From: an uncultured Clostridium sp.
Lineage (GTDB): Bacteria; Bacillota_A; Clostridia; Lachnospirales; Lachnospiraceae
Assembly (NCBI GenBank): GCA_947174825.1
Contig: CAMWKN010000042.1
Coordinates: 1 to 8,406, forward strand
Reading direction: 5' to 3'
DNA length: 8,406 nucleotides
Below the pieces are notes generated by a model. It saw nothing but the letters and a program-made list of their open reading frames with translations. It did not search any database and was not told where the DNA came from. Each line of letters starts with the position of its first letter. The stretch's first letter is position 1. A program made the translations under genes and the position numbers. This document shows, piece by piece, positions 1 to 5,479 of this stretch.

Positions 1-79
1 CGGAGTCTGCCATCCCACAGCCGGTCAGACTCAGCAGTAAAATAACCATAGTAACTCCTTTTATGAGTGGTTTTTTCAT
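1..79 (-). CDS. Lipoprotein signal peptide, gene running off the left edge
   Basis: Only the first 26 codons are in the window. They give MKK, a hydrophobic stretch (VTMVILLLSL) and a lipobox L-T-G-C, which is a type II signal peptide for a membrane-anchored lipoprotein. The start at 79-77 is chosen because GGAGG lies 9 nt upstream and because it keeps the charged MKKPLIK N-terminus; an internal ATG ten codons later also has AGGAG ahead of it and cannot be excluded. The gene sits 45 bp downstream of the 408-aa lipoprotein gene on the same strand, with no terminator between them, so the two are probably co-transcribed. The signal peptides of the two proteins are similar around the lipobox (both have the ending C-G), so they may be paralogues. 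Function is unknown because the mature part is missing. Confidence 0.75.
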   Translation of the reverse strand, partial: MKKPLIKGVTMVILLLSLTGCGMADS

Positions 80-124
80 GGGCTGGTACCTCCATTTTCC
101 TTATCAATCATGCAAGTTTTCCAT

Positions 125-1351
125 TCATTCTTCATCCCATTCATCAAAGTTTTCCCATTCCTTTGACCTTTGTTTGTAATCTACATATTTTACTTTTTTG
201 AGAGTAAGCCGATCCTGGTCTGGATCATATTGTAGAAAGAGGTGCATGTTGCCGATACATTCTGAACGATGTCCAATGAAGATTCCACGTACCAGTTCTA
301 ACTGTGGCTTCCCCGATTTTCCACTAGGATAGTCCACATGATCTAAGGTATATAAAAATACCATATCTTCTTCAGCTACTTCATCTACTTTCTTTTTCTG
401 TAATTTACCGTTTTTCCAGAGGGCAACAAAATTTATTCCACCATAGGGATCTTCGGAGCCAACTTGCAATTCTTCTCTGGAGTAACCGCCATCATCAATC
501 ATAGAAACGGTTTTGGAATAATTTATTTCTGGAAATTCCAGTACGACTTTATAATCGTCTTCCAGATGACCTTGGAACCAGGCGCGGTCCGGGAAATCCC
601 CCTTCTCTTCATCATAGTCATCTATTGTTGAGAAGAGTGAGAACAGGGAGTGGTTTTGCACATCACAGCGATATACTCCAACATCAATCCATTTATTGTG
701 AATGGTGGCAATGACCAGCTCCTGAGTGCCGTCGCCAGTCATATCTCTGACTTGCAGTTTATCCCAGCTGCTCCAGGAACGAAGGAAAAATTCCGTTGGC
801 ATTAGGTAATAGCTGCCCTGCCCATAATCCAACACCAGAAAATAATTTTTTTCCTGTTCTGTTTCTGGGTTTTCATGGACAAATAAAGCCAGACAATTCT
901 TTACATTAGAATCGGGATCGGTCATATTGCCGACTACATAGGAGCTGACCATGACATTGTCCCCCAATCCGGCAAAGGAAAGATCTGCACCATAACGGTT
1001 TTGACATTTGGCAATATACTCATCTTCTGTTTCGTAATTCCAGATATCATCATCGTCCTCTGCCTCAGTCTGTAATGAGATCTTTACTACATCCTCTGTG
1101 ATCGTAGCCGGATCGGGGATGAGGATTTTGTTCTGGCTGTTGCTGTTGATCTCTAATTGCACCTGTTTCCGTCTTTCGGGATCCATGGTAGCAGAAGGAT
1201 CTGCTGTGGTTTCTGATGAAATTGCTGATCCGGAACTGGCAGTGGCAGATTCCGGGTTTGTATCTGTAGCAGGGTTGGCGCCACAGCCGCAGAGTGTCAG
1301 CAGAAATAATATTGTAAATAGTCTTGATAATCTTTTTAATAGGTTATTCAT
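125..1351 (-). CDS. Predicted lipoprotein with a VCBS/FG-GAP-like calcium loop, function unknown
   Basis: The protein has 408 residues. Residues 1-23 form a lipoprotein signal peptide: basic MNNLLKRLSR, a hydrophobic core, then lipobox L20-C-G-C23. Residues 24-60 are a Ser/Thr/Ala-rich linker, as expected for a spacer lifting the folded part off the membrane. The folded part has a motif D203-x-T-G-D-G-x-x-E211 followed by hydrophobic LVIAT, the signature of FG-GAP/VCBS-type calcium-binding loops in extracellular proteins. An acidic run at about 99-103 and an acidic C-terminus are also present. I do not recognise a named family. The start at 1351 is supported by AAAGGAG seven nt upstream. A near-consensus promoter lies about 50-75 bp upstream, and the next gene on the strand is another lipoprotein. 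It is most likely an exported surface protein, perhaps binding a ligand or part of the cell wall; the role is not deducible. Confidence 0.85.
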   Translation of the reverse strand: MNNLLKRLSRLFTILFLLTLCGCGANPATDTNPESATASSGSAISSETTADPSATMDPERRKQVQLEINSNSQNKILIPDPATITEDVVKISLQTEAEDDDDIWNYETEDEYIAKCQNRYGADLSFAGLGDNVMVSSYVVGNMTDPDSNVKNCLALFVHENPETEQEKNYFLVLDYGQGSYYLMPTEFFLRSWSSWDKLQVRDMTGDGTQELVIATIHNKWIDVGVYRCDVQNHSLFSLFSTIDDYDEEKGDFPDRAWFQGHLEDDYKVVLEFPEINYSKTVSMIDDGGYSREELQVGSEDPYGGINFVALWKNGKLQKKKVDEVAEEDMVFLYTLDHVDYPSGKSGKPQLELVRGIFIGHRSECIGNMHLFLQYDPDQDRLTLKKVKYVDYKQRSKEWENFDEWDEE

Positions 1352-1383
1352 AGGGATTCTCCTTTTTGATGCGCTAAAGGTTT

Positions 1384-1395
1384 GGTTTGTAAACC
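1384..1395. promoter_or_regulatory. Palindrome at the predicted transcription start, candidate operator
   Basis: GGTTT-GT-AAACC is an inverted repeat with a two-base centre. A longer alternative pairing, AGGTTT (1378-1383) with AAACCT (1391-1396), shares its right arm. It lies 3-14 bp downstream of the -10 box of the minus-strand lipoprotein promoter, so it covers the expected +1 position. A repressor bound there would block initiation. No regulator is identified, and short repeats of this size also arise by chance. Confidence 0.35.
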
Positions 1396-1397
1396 TA

Positions 1398-1426
1398 ATA
1401 GTATCATGTTAGTTTTACGATGTCAA
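1398..1426 (-). promoter_or_regulatory. Sigma-A-type promoter of the lipoprotein operon
   Basis: Read on the minus strand, the sequence has TTGACA (1426-1421), a 17-bp spacer and TACTAT (1403-1398). The -35 is a perfect match and the -10 matches four of six bases of TATAAT. Transcription would start near 1391, giving a leader of about 40 nt before the ribosome binding site and ATG of the 408-aa lipoprotein gene. Confidence 0.75.
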
Positions 1427-1770
1427 CCATATATTTCTTGCGTTTTCGTATTTTGAAACAAGCATATTTATTGATGGGACTTTTTCTGCTTATTGACGAG
1501 GTTTTGTGTGACTATAATTAGTATTATTGCTGCGTAGATGGTGAATATAAACCGTGGAAGGGTAGTGAATAGTAATGGCGAGCTGGGTAAATGAGGGGAA
1601 ATTAAGAAAGGCTGGTTGACAACAGTATACTTATATGTTACTGTTTGGTTTATAATGTAAAACGGATATCGCTAAGATTGCCCGCTAGATCCTTTGAGTC
1701 TGGTCTGTGAAATATCTGATTGGCATATTGTCTTTGTGATAGGTAGCTATTCATGTGGAGGTAGAGGAAA
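1427..1770. other. Intergenic spacer between divergent lipoprotein genes
   Basis: Together with the promoter segment 1352-1426 this makes 419 bp without a convincing gene. I find no tRNA, no long ORF with a ribosome binding site and no clear terminator. The spacer holds an isolated TATAAT at 1513-1518, whose nearest TTGACG (1493-1498) is only 14 bp away, too close for a normal promoter. It also holds a second TATAAT at 1651-1656 without a good -35, and the TTGACA plus inverted repeat at 1616-1645 listed separately. The ribosome binding site of the plus-strand gene, GGAGG at 1757-1761, is at its right end. Confidence 0.6.
1616..1645 (+). promoter_or_regulatory. Candidate promoter overlapped by an inverted repeat
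   Basis: TTGACA at 1616-1621 is followed after 17 bp by TACTGT (1639-1644), a poor -10 with three matches. TATACT at 1626-1631 is a better -10 (five matches) but lacks a good -35. Overlapping these elements is a perfect 7-bp inverted repeat, AACAGTA (1621-1627) and TACTGTT (1639-1645), with half-sites 18 bp apart. The arrangement would suit a dimeric regulator acting on the 241-aa lipoprotein gene 126 bp downstream. Which -10 is used cannot be decided by eye. Confidence 0.3.
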
Positions 1771-2496
1771 ATGAAAAAAGTTGAGATACTGCTGGTTGTT
1801 TTTGTCATTGCTATGATGACCTGGTCCTGTGATTCCCAAGGGAGCAAGCATGCTGTTTCAAATGGAGATAGCAGTTCTGTGGAAAGTGAACCGTCGCTGA
1901 CAAATATGCCAGAGAAAACCGCCAGTATAGCAGAGGTTGATTCGTCAGAGGAAACTGCCGGAGAAGATGAGATTGATTCGCCAGAGGAAACTGCCGAAGA
2001 AGATGAGATTGATTTGTCAGAGGGAGACTATGCTGAGAAATATTCTGTTGAGCGCAATCCTATCGATCAATATTTTATGTCACAAATATATTCCTGGGAT
2101 AATTCCCAGGTAGAGATCCGAGCGGCACAGAATGCATATAAAAAAGCCTGGAAAGCAGAATATAAGAATTTGATGAAGTGGTTGCGGAAAAAGTGTATTT
2201 ATGATGAAGACAGTGAGAATATTCAGTTATTGGAGGACAATATTGATGCTCAAATTGAGATAGAAAAAAAGGTGCTTGAGACGAATTTAATCAATGCCTA
2301 TAAGGTAAATCCGGATTCCAGCCAGGCAAATAAAGATAATGGTTTTTCGAGGATTTCTCTTATAGGAAAAGGAACGGGCGATCGTCTTAATCAATGTGAA
2401 GGAGAGATCTACAGAGATGTCAGTATGAGGATCATATATATGACTGGTGGGGAAGAGTACGAGTTTCAGTTTCGTGAGGAAGATGTAAAAAAATAA
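1771..2496 (+). CDS. Predicted lipoprotein, possible LprI/DUF1311-like domain
   Basis: The protein has 241 residues. Residues 1-20 are a signal peptide (MKK, hydrophobic core, lipobox T17-W-S-C20). Residues 21-95 are a Ser/Glu/Asp-rich, probably disordered linker containing a 12-residue repeat, D-S-x-E-E-T-A-x-E-D-E-I at 57-68 and 69-80, with the start of a third copy. From about 97 to 225 the protein looks helical, with A-Y-K-K-A-W (122-127), W137-L-R-K-K-C142 and C209 followed by R-rich sequence. The helix-tryptophan-cysteine pattern and a second cysteine late in the domain are reminiscent of the LprI (DUF1311) lysozyme-inhibitor-like family; this is a weak resemblance, not a firm assignment. 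The start is set by GGAGG nine nt upstream. The gene has its own spacer upstream and ends 27 bp from a convergent gene. It is likely a membrane-anchored envelope protein. Confidence 0.8.
   Translation: MKKVEILLVVFVIAMMTWSCDSQGSKHAVSNGDSSSVESEPSLTNMPEKTASIAEVDSSEETAGEDEIDSPEETAEEDEIDLSEGDYAEKYSVERNPIDQYFMSQIYSWDNSQVEIRAAQNAYKKAWKAEYKNLMKWLRKKCIYDEDSENIQLLEDNIDAQIEIEKKVLETNLINAYKVNPDSSQANKDNGFSRISLIGKGTGDRLNQCEGEIYRDVSMRIIYMTGGEEYEFQFREEDVKK
1939..2023 (+). repeat. 36-bp tandem repeat inside the lipoprotein gene
   Basis: Two full units, 1939-1974 and 1975-2010, are identical at 34 of 36 bases. They are followed by 13 bases of a third unit (2011-2023), identical at 12. The period of 36 keeps the frame and adds 12 acidic residues per unit to the linker behind the lipid anchor. 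The near identity points to recent duplication by slippage or recombination. Confidence 0.9.
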
Positions 2497-2523
2497 CGTT
2501 TATTGGTATGGGAATATTAACAA

Positions 2524-2745
2524 TTAATAAATTTTCTTGATTTCGCTTAGACCGTATGTCTGCCGAAATCGTTCCAGGTCAGATTCACTTTGTATCAGCA
2601 TAACTTCCTGGAATTTACCAGTTTCCGTATCCTGAAAGCCAGCAACCTGTTCACCATTGCAGATGCTACATTTTAATATAGCAGTTTGTTTGGCTGGATC
2701 ATATGGGATTTTTTGATTTGATTGTTTTTTTCGTTTCCACAACAT
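2524..2745 (-). CDS. Conserved 73-aa CSIC-motif protein (often labelled aspartate dehydrogenase)
   Basis: The protein is MLWKRKK..., with a basic N-terminus, P-Y-D at 14-16, C26-S-I-C29-N-G-E, A35-G-F-Q-D, T42-G-K-F, E47-V-M-L-I and a C-terminal Y-G-L...I-Y. I recognise this as a small conserved family common in Lachnospiraceae and relatives. From memory, databases often carry it under the name aspartate dehydrogenase, although at about 70 residues and without a Rossmann fold it cannot be that enzyme. A CxxC pair suggests metal or thiol chemistry, but a single CxxC is not enough to define a zinc site. I place the start at 2745, because GGGGG lies about 7 nt upstream and the family begins there. 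A longer reading from 2805 would add 20 residues that look like leader sequence. The gene is convergent with the lipoprotein gene and divergent from the gene at 2875. Its job is unknown. Confidence 0.8.
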   Translation of the reverse strand: MLWKRKKQSNQKIPYDPAKQTAILKCSICNGEQVAGFQDTETGKFQEVMLIQSESDLERFRQTYGLSEIKKIY

Positions 2746-2773
2746 GACTGTTCCCCCTTTTGTTTCGGTTGAC

Positions 2774-2795
2774 CATAGTTTTTTACTATGATAGT
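2774..2795. promoter_or_regulatory. Overlapping CATAGT/ACTATG inverted repeats in the divergent spacer
   Basis: CATAGT (2774-2779) pairs with ACTATG (2785-2790) over a five-T loop. The same right arm forms a second palindrome, ACTAT-G-ATAGT (2785-2795). The block lies in the upstream region of the 73-aa gene and overlaps the -35 of the candidate plus-strand promoter. It could be an operator serving both directions or a leader hairpin. The low complexity of the region lowers confidence. Confidence 0.35.
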
Positions 2796-2810
2796 ATTGT
2801 AACATATTAT
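2782..2810 (+). promoter_or_regulatory. Candidate promoter for the 273-aa gene
   Basis: TTTACT (2782-2787), a 17-bp spacer and TATTAT (2805-2810) match sigma-A boxes at four and five of six positions. Initiation would fall near 2817, about 58 nt before the ATG at 2875. AT-rich sequence here offers other -10-like hexamers. Confidence 0.4.
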
Positions 2811-2874
2811 ATTACATAGAAACAGGAAAATGTAGATTTTATATGGTAGTAGCGTTACAAAAAGAGGATTTCTT

Positions 2875-3696
2875 ATGGCAACATTAAATACTGTTTTTAA
2901 ACAGGTTTTTGGAGAAGGGCTGAAGGAATATGGTTTTGTTAAAATTAAGGGAAGACAGCCGTATTTGGTCAGAGTTATCGGGGATGAAATTATTCATATT
3001 ATTACATGTAAGAATGAATGGTGTGGAGAAGCTGGTTATGGAAATTTTTCAATTTATGGTGGAGTAGCTACTGTATATCGCAGGGCAATTGATCTTACAT
3101 GTTCACCGAGAGATAATACTAACTGGCTTAGCAGTCTTAGTGATATTTATTGGGAATCAAGCCCCCTTACTTACAATGAAAGAAAACGTATTATGTTAAT
3201 GGAGTTTTTATATAGAAAGAATAACGAGAATTCTTTAGGTTCTCAAATGAGAAAAGCATTAATAGAAACAGAAAAAATAATGATTCCGGTGCTTAAACAG
3301 GTTACAGATCTAAATGCATGTATAGAATATTATAGAATTTTCCAATCACCTATGTTAAATTTACCAAGTTTTAATAAAGAAGAGGAAAACTTTGGCTATA
3401 ATGACTACAATGAAGGATTGTTGTATATCCAAACAGATAATCATGATGATTTAATATCTGTCTATCAAAAGATGTTTGTTGTAATAGCAAAGGAAATAAA
3501 AATGGGGCGTGCAAAGGGAGGAAGAGATTCTTTGGAGAGTAAAGCAAGGGCTTTAGAGGAGTGGAGAATTTCTACTGTGACAAAGCGGGATCAGATATAT
3601 AATACTCCTTATATCTATAAAAAAGCTTTAGAAGAATTGGAAGAGCGAAAAAATAAAAATAGGAATGAACTGCGTTCTTATGGTTTGGATATTTGA
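2875..3696 (+). CDS. Hypothetical protein, AT-rich gene
   Basis: The 273-residue protein has no signal peptide or membrane segment and should be cytoplasmic. Its N-terminal third (FKQVFGEGLKEYGFVKIKGR followed by YLVRVIGDEIIHIITC) resembles the opening of DUF4304-like proteins, where a helix and a GF-K motif lead into a beta-sheet. This is only a pattern likeness and I do not assign the family. The middle (about 105-170) is helical, and the C-terminus from about 213 is rich in Lys, Glu and Arg and probably a long helix or coiled coil. Cysteines C45 and C50 lie close together. The start is supported by AAGAGG seven nt upstream. The gene stands alone, with a candidate promoter ahead and a hairpin about 70 bp behind. 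Its base composition looks more AT-rich than that of the sigma and radical SAM genes, which may reflect recent acquisition. Confidence 0.75.
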   Translation: MATLNTVFKQVFGEGLKEYGFVKIKGRQPYLVRVIGDEIIHIITCKNEWCGEAGYGNFSIYGGVATVYRRAIDLTCSPRDNTNWLSSLSDIYWESSPLTYNERKRIMLMEFLYRKNNENSLGSQMRKALIETEKIMIPVLKQVTDLNACIEYYRIFQSPMLNLPSFNKEEENFGYNDYNEGLLYIQTDNHDDLISVYQKMFVVIAKEIKMGRAKGGRDSLESKARALEEWRISTVTKRDQIYNTPYIYKKALEELEERKNKNRNELRSYGLDI

Positions 3697-3757
3697 TTTT
3701 GGATGATTTGTTTGATGACATATTTAAAAGAAAAAATGCGAAATAGAAGGGTATTTT

Positions 3758-3913
3758 ATGTTGGAAGGGATTACGGCATTTGCTGTAATCCTTATTTGCT
3801 CTATTGGAATATATTTCAACAAAACTGTAATATTTTTCGTGAAATCCGTACTGTATTATCAGAAGGGTGAAACGTCGACATGTAGCCACTTTAGCAATAT
3901 TACCAGGAGGTGA
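3758..3913 (+). CDS. Possible 51-aa single-span membrane peptide ahead of the sigma gene
   Basis: The ORF begins MLEGITAFAVILICSIGIYF, a credible membrane span, continues with a second hydrophobic stretch (TVIFFVKSVLYY) and ends with a polar tail. AGAAGGG lies 6 nt before the ATG. Its TGA is part of the AGGAGGTG ribosome binding site of the sigma factor gene, a layout seen in translationally coupled genes. Against it, the first codons contain a strong terminator-like hairpin, a promoter-like sequence lies inside it, and another frame (3703-3870) is also open across the region, so a chance ORF in AT-rich DNA is possible. Conservation in relatives would decide. Confidence 0.3.
   Translation: MLEGITAFAVILICSIGIYFNKTVIFFVKSVLYYQKGETSTCSHFSNITRR
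3766..3797 (+). terminator. Strong hairpin, likely terminator of the 273-aa gene
   Basis: A 12-bp stem pairs 3766-3777 with 3782-3793, with two G-U pairs and the four-base loop ATTT. It is followed by TTATTT, a short interrupted T tract. It lies 70 bp past the stop of the 273-aa gene and just before the sigma operon, where a terminator is expected. The weak T tract means it could instead be a leader structure. Confidence 0.5.
3804..3831 (+). promoter_or_regulatory. Candidate promoter of the sigma/anti-sigma operon
   Basis: TTGGAA (3804-3809), a 16-bp spacer and TGTAAT (3826-3831) match the sigma-A boxes at four and five of six positions. It sits directly after the hairpin and about 87 bp before the sigma factor start. 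I searched the same stretch for an ECF-type element (TGAAAC with CGTC at about 16 bp) and found no properly spaced pair, so there is no visible sign of autoregulation. Confidence 0.4.
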
Positions 3914-3917
3914 AAAA

Positions 3918-4475
3918 GTGGAGGATCAGCTGATTATACAATTATTTCAGGAGCGTTCGGAGGAGGCAATCAAAGCCCTGGATGAAAAATATGGAAGCCT
4001 GTGTAAAGTGATTGCAAACCATATCGTCCATAATGAACAGGATGCATTGGAATGCGTCAATGATACTTTATATGCGGTATGGAATCAAATACCGCCGGAG
4101 AATCCGGGTTCTTTAATTTCCTATGTTTGCCGAATTGCCAAAAATCAAGCATTGAAAAGGTGGGAGTATTTAAATGCGGAGAAAAGAAATTCGACTTATG
4201 ATGTTGCCTTGTGTGAATTAGAAACCACACTTTGCAGTAGCAAATTTGTGGAAGATAAATTACTGGTACAGGAACTTCAGAAAGAAATCAATGTATTTCT
4301 TGCACGGCAAAAGAAATTAGACCGGATCTTTTTTGTGAAACGATATTGGTTTTCGGAGTCCATATCAGAAATTGCTTCTACCTATGGAAAGAGCAACAAT
4401 TATGTTACGGTTCATTTACATAGAACCAGAGAAAAATTAAAACATTATTTGTTAAAGAAAGGGTTGATATCATGA
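3918..4475 (+). CDS. ECF-type RNA polymerase sigma factor
   Basis: This 185-aa protein would direct RNA polymerase to a specific promoter set, normally in response to an envelope signal. Region 2 spans about 15-90, with the typical D42-A-L-E-C-V-N-D-T-L-Y-A-V-W-N-Q-I-P-P segment (the -10 recognition helix) and R72-I-A-K-N-Q-A-L-K-R-W. A variable linker follows, and region 4 spans about 125-180, with S148-I-S-E-I-A-S-T-Y-G-K-S and V163-T-V-H-L-H-R-T-R-E-K-L forming the -35-binding helix-turn-helix. Length fits the family. The start is the GTG at 3918, seven nt after a full AGGAGG (3905-3910); a longer reading from a GTG at 3867 lacks such support and adds non-family residues. The gene overlaps the next by ATGA, so the two are coupled. 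The exact ECF group and the regulon cannot be read from the sequence. Confidence 0.93.
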   Translation: MEDQLIIQLFQERSEEAIKALDEKYGSLCKVIANHIVHNEQDALECVNDTLYAVWNQIPPENPGSLISYVCRIAKNQALKRWEYLNAEKRNSTYDVALCELETTLCSSKFVEDKLLVQELQKEINVFLARQKKLDRIFFVKRYWFSESISEIASTYGKSNNYVTVHLHRTREKLKHYLLKKGLIS

Positions 4476-5323
4476 ATAAGGATTATATTAAGAAAATGTT
4501 AGATGGAGTAGAGGATCAATATATTGAGGAAGCTGCTGCTGATGTCAAAGCTGTTTCTAAGAGTTCAAAAAAGCATTATCGGAAAATAGCTGTGGTGGCA
4601 GCCATTGGACTGGTAGTTGCCGGAACCAGTGTTTCCGTGATTGCGGCTAAGAATCCTAATTTACAAAATGTGATTGCAGCAAAGAGTTCGGTGTTACAAA
4701 ACTTAATCCTACCTTTTTCGGCAAAAGATGTTGAAACAGAAGTTGGTTCAGGAGTTCATTTTACCAAAGAAGAACAGTATCCAGGGGATACATCCGCTCA
4801 GACTAATGAAAAGAAAGAGGAGGGGGAGATGCTGCCAGAGGAATCCAAAGACTCCAAGCCATATTATCTGGTTTTGAATTATTTGCCAAAAGGGTATTGT
4901 AATGGGGATAAAGCGTATGAAGCGTATATCTGTTATGGAGAAAAGGGAGACACGGATTTCTTTACTCTGTATTATTACCATTTACAGACTGATTTTATCA
5001 ATATTCTGTCACAGGCAGATGCAATCAGCAAATATGAAGCAGAAGCAGGAACGGCTTATATTGCTTCCAGCAAAGAGGAAAATAGAGCCTGGATTCTATT
5101 TCACGAAGGCAGCTATATGATGGAACTTCGTGATGTCAATAAGGTTCTTTCCAAAAAAGAAATCAAAAAAATTATGGATGGTGCAGAACTCAGTGCCAAG
5201 AAACCTTCTGTAATCTATGAAACATTGGAATGGACCAAGAAATTGCAGAAATTATGTGAACAGGAATTGGAATCAGCTTTGGAATTGAAACAGAAAAAAA
5301 AATCGGATCAAAGCAAGGAATGA
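4472..5323 (+). CDS. Single-pass membrane anti-sigma factor, DUF4367-like
   Basis: The protein has 283 residues. Residues 1-38 are cytoplasmic, beginning NKDYIKKMLDGVEDQYIEEAA, and would hold the sigma factor. A transmembrane helix spans about 39-59 (IAVVAAIGLVVAGTSVSVIA). After a repeat-bearing stalk and a Glu/Lys/Ser-rich linker (about 84-128), an outer domain begins (YYLVLNYLPKGY at 131-142) and ends with LSKKEIKKIMDGAEL (226-240). This start and end match what I know of DUF4367 domains in Firmicutes sigma-factor regulators. There is no HxxxCxxC zinc motif, so it is not a ZAS-type anti-sigma factor. The ATG overlaps the sigma stop codon (ATGA), with GAAAGGG eight nt upstream. Position, topology and coupling argue that it anchors and inhibits the sigma factor; inhibition itself is inferred. 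The C-terminus is strongly basic, and a terminator follows at 5352. Confidence 0.82.
   Translation: MNKDYIKKMLDGVEDQYIEEAAADVKAVSKSSKKHYRKIAVVAAIGLVVAGTSVSVIAAKNPNLQNVIAAKSSVLQNLILPFSAKDVETEVGSGVHFTKEEQYPGDTSAQTNEKKEEGEMLPEESKDSKPYYLVLNYLPKGYCNGDKAYEAYICYGEKGDTDFFTLYYYHLQTDFINILSQADAISKYEAEAGTAYIASSKEENRAWILFHEGSYMMELRDVNKVLSKKEIKKIMDGAELSAKKPSVIYETLEWTKKLQKLCEQELESALELKQKKKSDQSKE
4640..4705 (+). repeat. Diverged 33-bp tandem repeat in the anti-sigma stalk
   Basis: Units 4640-4672 and 4673-4705 match at about 22 of 33 bases. They encode IAAKNPNLQNV and IAAKSSVLQNL, directly at the outer end of the membrane helix. The repeat would lengthen the segment where site-1-type cleavage of anti-sigma factors usually occurs. 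Confidence 0.7.
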
Positions 5324-5351
5324 TGATGTTGGTCGTATAGGGAAGGAATCA

Positions 5352-5390
5352 AGGAGTATTTCAAAAATCGTATTGAAATACTCCTATTTT
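5352..5390 (+). terminator. Rho-independent terminator of the sigma operon
   Basis: A perfect 13-bp stem pairs AGGAGTATTTCAA (5352-5364) with its complement (5373-5385) around an 8-nt loop, followed by ATTTT. It begins 29 bp after the anti-sigma stop codon. The T tract is short but the stem is long and has no mismatch. Confidence 0.8.
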
Positions 5391-5450
5391 CATGGTGTAA
5401 ATTCTTACTCAGAAAATGCTTTTAAACATTCTACAGGGGAAAAATTCTGA

Positions 5451-5479
5451 TTGACAAACAAAATAGAGTATGATAATAT
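5451..5479 (+). promoter_or_regulatory. Promoter of the radical SAM / DUF4130 operon
   Basis: TTGACA (5451-5456) is perfect. After 17 bp comes TAATAT (5474-5479) preceded by TGA, which forms an extended -10 (TG-N before the box). Initiation near 5486 gives a leader of about 98 nt. A second TATAAT at 5523-5528 has no correctly spaced -35. The right half of the promoter is covered by the large palindrome at 5476-5505. Confidence 0.75.

Noticed and set aside
1098..1412. Plus-strand 104-codon ORF with hydrophobic stretches
   Set aside because: It lies antisense to the signal peptide and linker of the 408-aa lipoprotein gene and crosses that gene's promoter, with no ribosome binding site of note. 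It is a shadow ORF.
2515..2529. TATTAA-CAA-TTAATA inverted repeat between the convergent genes as a bidirectional terminator
   Set aside because: The stem is six A-T pairs only and overlaps the end of the 73-aa gene, with no solid T tract on either side. It is too weak to call.
2524..2805. Longer 93-aa reading of the CSIC protein starting at 2805
   Set aside because: The extra 20 residues do not look like the family, and the inner ATG at 2745 has a GGGGG ribosome binding site.
3703..3870. 55-codon ORF starting at ATG 3703, overlapping the 51-aa candidate in another frame
   Set aside because: It has no clear ribosome binding site and an unremarkable translation. It shows mainly that this AT-rich stretch leaves several frames open by chance.
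3867..3917. Extended N-terminus of the sigma factor from GTG 3867
   Set aside because: The 17 extra residues are outside the family pattern and include the Shine-Dalgarno that serves GTG 3918.
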